From Velocimicrobium porci (lineage in GTDB: Bacteria; Bacillota; Clostridia; Lachnospirales; Lachnospiraceae): 64,000 nt of DNA. The notes under the pieces were generated by a model that was not told the DNA's origin, did no database searches, and saw only the letters and a program-made list of their open reading frames with translations. This document shows positions 61,685-64,000 of this stretch, in pieces. The stretch spans positions 50,138 to 114,137 of the forward strand of contig NZ_VUMT01000010.1 in assembly GCF_009696045.1 (NCBI RefSeq), given 5' to 3'. Position 1 is the first letter of the stretch. Each line of letters opens with the position of its first letter. A program made the translations under genes and the position numbers.

Positions 61685-62383
61685 TTAATGAGATATATTA
61701 ATTTCCTGCATCTTTGCATTTTCCAAATTAAGATTCTCATAATACCAAAAATATACTACTTCTCCATCCATCTTAATCTTCACAACCTCCGTCGGTCTTT
61801 TTTCATCGATGGCCAGAGTTTTTATTTCTTCATTATCATGAAGTCCCCATTTTATAATTTTATTATTCTTGTCTAGAGAAAAAGCCCCTGTACTGTTAAA
61901 AAATCCAAGACAGGATATAATCTTTTGCTTAAAACAGTCTTCTTTATCATATCTTTTTTCTAATTCTCTGCCACGGTACTTTTCAAGCTCCCAAGAAGTT
62001 CCTACTGCGTATAGCGGTTCGGAATACAAAATTTTTTGTTTTTCCTGCTTTGTTTTCAATTTAAAAGTATAAAAATTATCCTTTTCCTTATTATTTACAA
62101 TAAAAAACACATCACAGGAATCTTCCCCTTGAATTACTTTTACCACTTTTTCTATCCTGCTGACCGAATATTCATCCCAGTCACATGAACAAACTGCCTC
62201 TTCAATTGTAGGATAAAACTTCAATTCAGAAGCATCTTTCTCTTTTAAATACTCCTCAGAAGCAAATTCATTTAAAGTTCGTCCCTCAAGCTTATTGTCT
62301 TCTGATTTCCAACTTTTGTTTAAAATAATAAATAGAAGAAAAATAATTCCTACTAATGTCGTAATATAACAGGCGCGTTTCAC
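61685..62383 (-). CDS. membrane-anchored protein of unknown function
   Basis: 232 residues from GTG 62383 (GGAG upstream). One N-terminal membrane segment (about 5-22: CYITTLVGIIFLLFIILN), then an extracytoplasmic soluble region rich in Lys/Glu with a Cys pair (VCSCDWDEYS). No known motif. It is 37 bases after the gene at 62421, likely one transcript with it, so it may be a partner of that repeat protein. Confidence 0.6.
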   Translation of the reverse strand: MKRACYITTLVGIIFLLFIILNKSWKSEDNKLEGRTLNEFASEEYLKEKDASELKFYPTIEEAVCSCDWDEYSVSRIEKVVKVIQGEDSCDVFFIVNNKEKDNFYTFKLKTKQEKQKILYSEPLYAVGTSWELEKYRGRELEKRYDKEDCFKQKIISCLGFFNSTGAFSLDKNNKIIKWGLHDNEEIKTLAIDEKRPTEVVKIKMDGEVVYFWYYENLNLENAKMQEINISH

Positions 62384-62420
62384 AGTTCTTACTCCTCTCC
62401 TATTCTCTTGTTTTTAGCAG

Positions 62421-64000
62421 CTATGCTGCTAAAAGTATTTTTGCTGATTGATAAATTCCCTGCATAACACCTGGAATCGCAACATCATCTGCTACACCTG
62501 CACCTGTCAAATCATTTGCCGCTAAATAAACAAGTGCAGCACAGCCTGCAACAACACTGGCTGCTGCCGCTGCTTTTTTCGTATCCGTCGAACTCGTTTC
62601 GACCTTTATTTCTGAGCTAAAACCAGAAGGTGTTGAAGTTGCCATTGTAACAAATTTCTTTATATTATTTTTATCAACTGAAATGCCACCTCCGGATGAA
62701 ACTCCAGTCTTACCATCCTCTACACTAAAACCAATTTCTACTCCATCTTTTCCAATTGTAAGAGATGTTTTATAGGTCATTGTATTATTACTATGAGGTA
62801 CCTTTACCTTAATAGGTGCATTTACTGTATAGGATTTACCATCCTTTCCCTTTGTTACTTCAAAAATATTCCCTCCGATGTGCTGAGATTGTGTATGGGA
62901 AACATTTCCTGTTTTCGTTTCTTTTATTACACAATTTACTCCCACAACATCGTTATTAATAACTTTTTTCACCTTTTCTAACGTCTGCTTTGTCGCATTT
63001 TTTACATCTTTCACAGCAGTTGTAACTTTGGTTTTAACATTATTTCCTACTGTAACAGCTGTCTTTTTACCTTGCTTTACGGTATTCGTAACATTCTTCT
63101 TTACTGTCTGCTTTGCCTTATTTACATTTGCTTTTACTGTACTTGCTGTCTTCTTTGCTGTTGTCTTGACATGATTAACCGCTTTTTTAGTAGAATTCTT
63201 TACATTTGTAACAGTAGTCTTTCCTGTTGTTTGTACATTAGAAGCAACCTTCTTTACCGTCTGCTTTGCCTTATTCACCGTATGATTGACCGATGTCGTT
63301 ACTTTCTTTCCAACTGTACATACATTCTTTTTCACCGTAGTTGCAGCTTTATTTACATTTTGTTTTATTGATGCGGTTGCTGCCTTTACACTATTTTTAA
63401 CATTTCCTGCAGTCTTCTTTACCTGAGCACCTGCTTTTTTCACCGTATTAACCCCAGCCTTGGCAGTTGTTGTTACTTTTTTCACAGTCTGGGTTACATT
63501 TTTCTTTACTTTATTACCAACTGTCACCACTGTCTTTTTTAAAGCATTGGAAGCACTTTTTACCGTTTTTTCCGCACTCTTTTTCATCGTTGAAATGGTA
63601 TTATTTATGCTTCTCTTAGTAACTGCCGTATTAGCTTTCTTCTTAGCAATTGTGTTCGCCGAAACCCTTACAACTGGCGTTTGGGCTGGCTTCGGTACCG
63701 ATCTTGATACTACTTTTGGTGTTGGCTTTGGTGCTGGTCTTGATACCGCTTTTGGTGTTGGCTTCGGTGCCGGTCTTGATACTGCTTTTGGTGTTGGCTT
63801 TGGTGCTGGTCTTGATACTGCTTTTGATGTTGGCTTCGGTGCTGGTCTTGATACTGCTTTTGGTGTTGGCTTCGGTGCTGGTCTTGATACCGCTTTTGGT
63901 GTTGGCTTCGGTGCCGGTCTTGATACTGCTTTTGGTGTTGGCTTTGGTGCTGGTCTTGATACTGCTTTTGATGTTGGCTTCGGTGCTGGTCTTGATACTG
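62421..64000 (-). CDS. repetitive Lys/Ala/Thr-rich protein, start beyond window
   Basis: The frame is open to the window edge, so the start lies outside; the ATG at 63587 is only internal. Three parts are visible. (a) 63711-64000: 12-residue repeats of the type AVSRPAPKPTPK. (b) about 62950-63600: ~210 residues of helical KK/V/T repeats (TVKKNVCTVGKKVTTSVNHT) resembling LEA/apolipoprotein-like amphipathic segments. (c) a C-terminal ~175-residue domain ending ADDVAIPGVMQGIYQSA, with a hydrophobic stretch (SVVAGCAALVYLAA). The ADDVAIP-type end is seen in some secreted polymorphic-toxin-like proteins; this is only a hint. Cell-surface or envelope role is possible. Confidence 0.6.
   Translation of the reverse strand, partial: VSRPAPKPTSKAVSRPAPKPTPKAVSRPAPKPTPKAVSRPAPKPTPKAVSRPAPKPTSKAVSRPAPKPTPKAVSRPAPKPTPKAVSRPAPKPTPKVVSRSVPKPAQTPVVRVSANTIAKKKANTAVTKRSINNTISTMKKSAEKTVKSASNALKKTVVTVGNKVKKNVTQTVKKVTTTAKAGVNTVKKAGAQVKKTAGNVKNSVKAATASIKQNVNKAATTVKKNVCTVGKKVTTSVNHTVNKAKQTVKKVASNVQTTGKTTVTNVKNSTKKAVNHVKTTAKKTASTVKANVNKAKQTVKKNVTNTVKQGKKTAVTVGNNVKTKVTTAVKDVKNATKQTLEKVKKVINNDVVGVNCVIKETKTGNVSHTQSQHIGGNIFEVTKGKDGKSYTVNAPIKVKVPHSNNTMTYKTSLTIGKDGVEIGFSVEDGKTGVSSGGGISVDKNNIKKFVTMATSTPSGFSSEIKVETSSTDTKKAAAAASVVAGCAALVYLAANDLTGAGVADDVAIPGVMQGIYQSAKILLAA
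63711..64000 (-). repeat. 36-bp tandem repeats, eight copies, in a 144-bp higher-order order
   Basis: Eight near-identical 36-bp units, each encoding 12 residues ([AV]VSRPAPKPT[PS]K), run to the window edge without spacers. Copies at 63819 and 63963 have GAT (Ser) where the others have GGT (Pro), and CGC/GCC variants recur at 63747 and 63891, so four units form a 144-bp repeat. This shows recent slippage or unequal recombination. Confidence 0.93.

Noticed and set aside
63420..63587. Start of the repeat protein at ATG 63587
   Set aside because: The frame is open upstream through the whole 36-bp repeat array to the window edge, and no ribosome site precedes this ATG.
63711..64000. CRISPR array
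   Set aside because: The 36-bp repeats are contiguous without spacers and lie in an open reading frame encoding Pro-rich repeats.

Overview
The window is low-GC, strongly strand-organised DNA of a motile anaerobic Firmicute. The best guess is Clostridia, family Lachnospiraceae: it has a FliW-CsrA-flagellin circuit, YvyF, sigma-28 (sigma-D type) promoters, GGAGG ribosome sites and archaeal-type Asd. No rRNA, tRNA, CRISPR array or insertion sequence was seen. Most genes are on the minus strand.

Layout. 1-2555: a truncated secreted amidase, a small HEXXH protein and an orphan FtsX/MacB-like membrane protein. 2614-7878: an aspartate-family amino-acid operon (asd, ACT protein, hom, an ApgM-like protein that may replace homoserine kinase, lysC). 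8069-12805: yvyF and dusB behind a candidate structured RNA, then a citrate synthase / birA operon. 12953-34571: an XRE regulator, then a ~20 kb flagellin-modification island with a FliB lysine methylase, CgeB/DUF3880-type, GT2 and TagF-like transferases, methyltransferases, and a complete aminoethylphosphonate module (AepX, AepY, AepZ and a PntC/LicC-like CTP transferase). 34651-46840: late flagellar genes (flagellin, fliS, fliD, flaG, csrA, fliW, flgL, two flgK paralogues, flgN, flgM), driven by at least four recognisable sigma-28 promoters. 47204-64000: lysA, a large secreted choice-of-anchor/Big_2 protein, a ParE/ParC-type topoisomerase pair, a lipoprotein, a C5-methyltransferase fused to a HaeIII-type nuclease, a C69 dipeptidase and several poorly known genes. 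The window ends in a protein with 36-bp tandem repeats.

How it fits together. FlgM, FliW and CsrA set flagellin timing and level, and the flagellin leader carries a hairpin with an AGGGA loop typical of CsrA sites. The island beside flagellin would decorate the filament with glycans. The unusual part is that one tightly packed operon joins glycosyltransferases to phosphonate synthesis and CMP activation, which suggests a phosphonate-bearing flagellar (or other surface) glycan.

The most interesting items are this phosphonate-flagellin association; a strongly structured RNA between fliD and fliS with tandem G-A and loop-E-like internal loops; a single-chain methylase-HaeIII nuclease; tandem divergent flgK genes; and a promoter-driven structured RNA upstream of dusB. 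All function calls come from reading motifs by eye; no database search was run.
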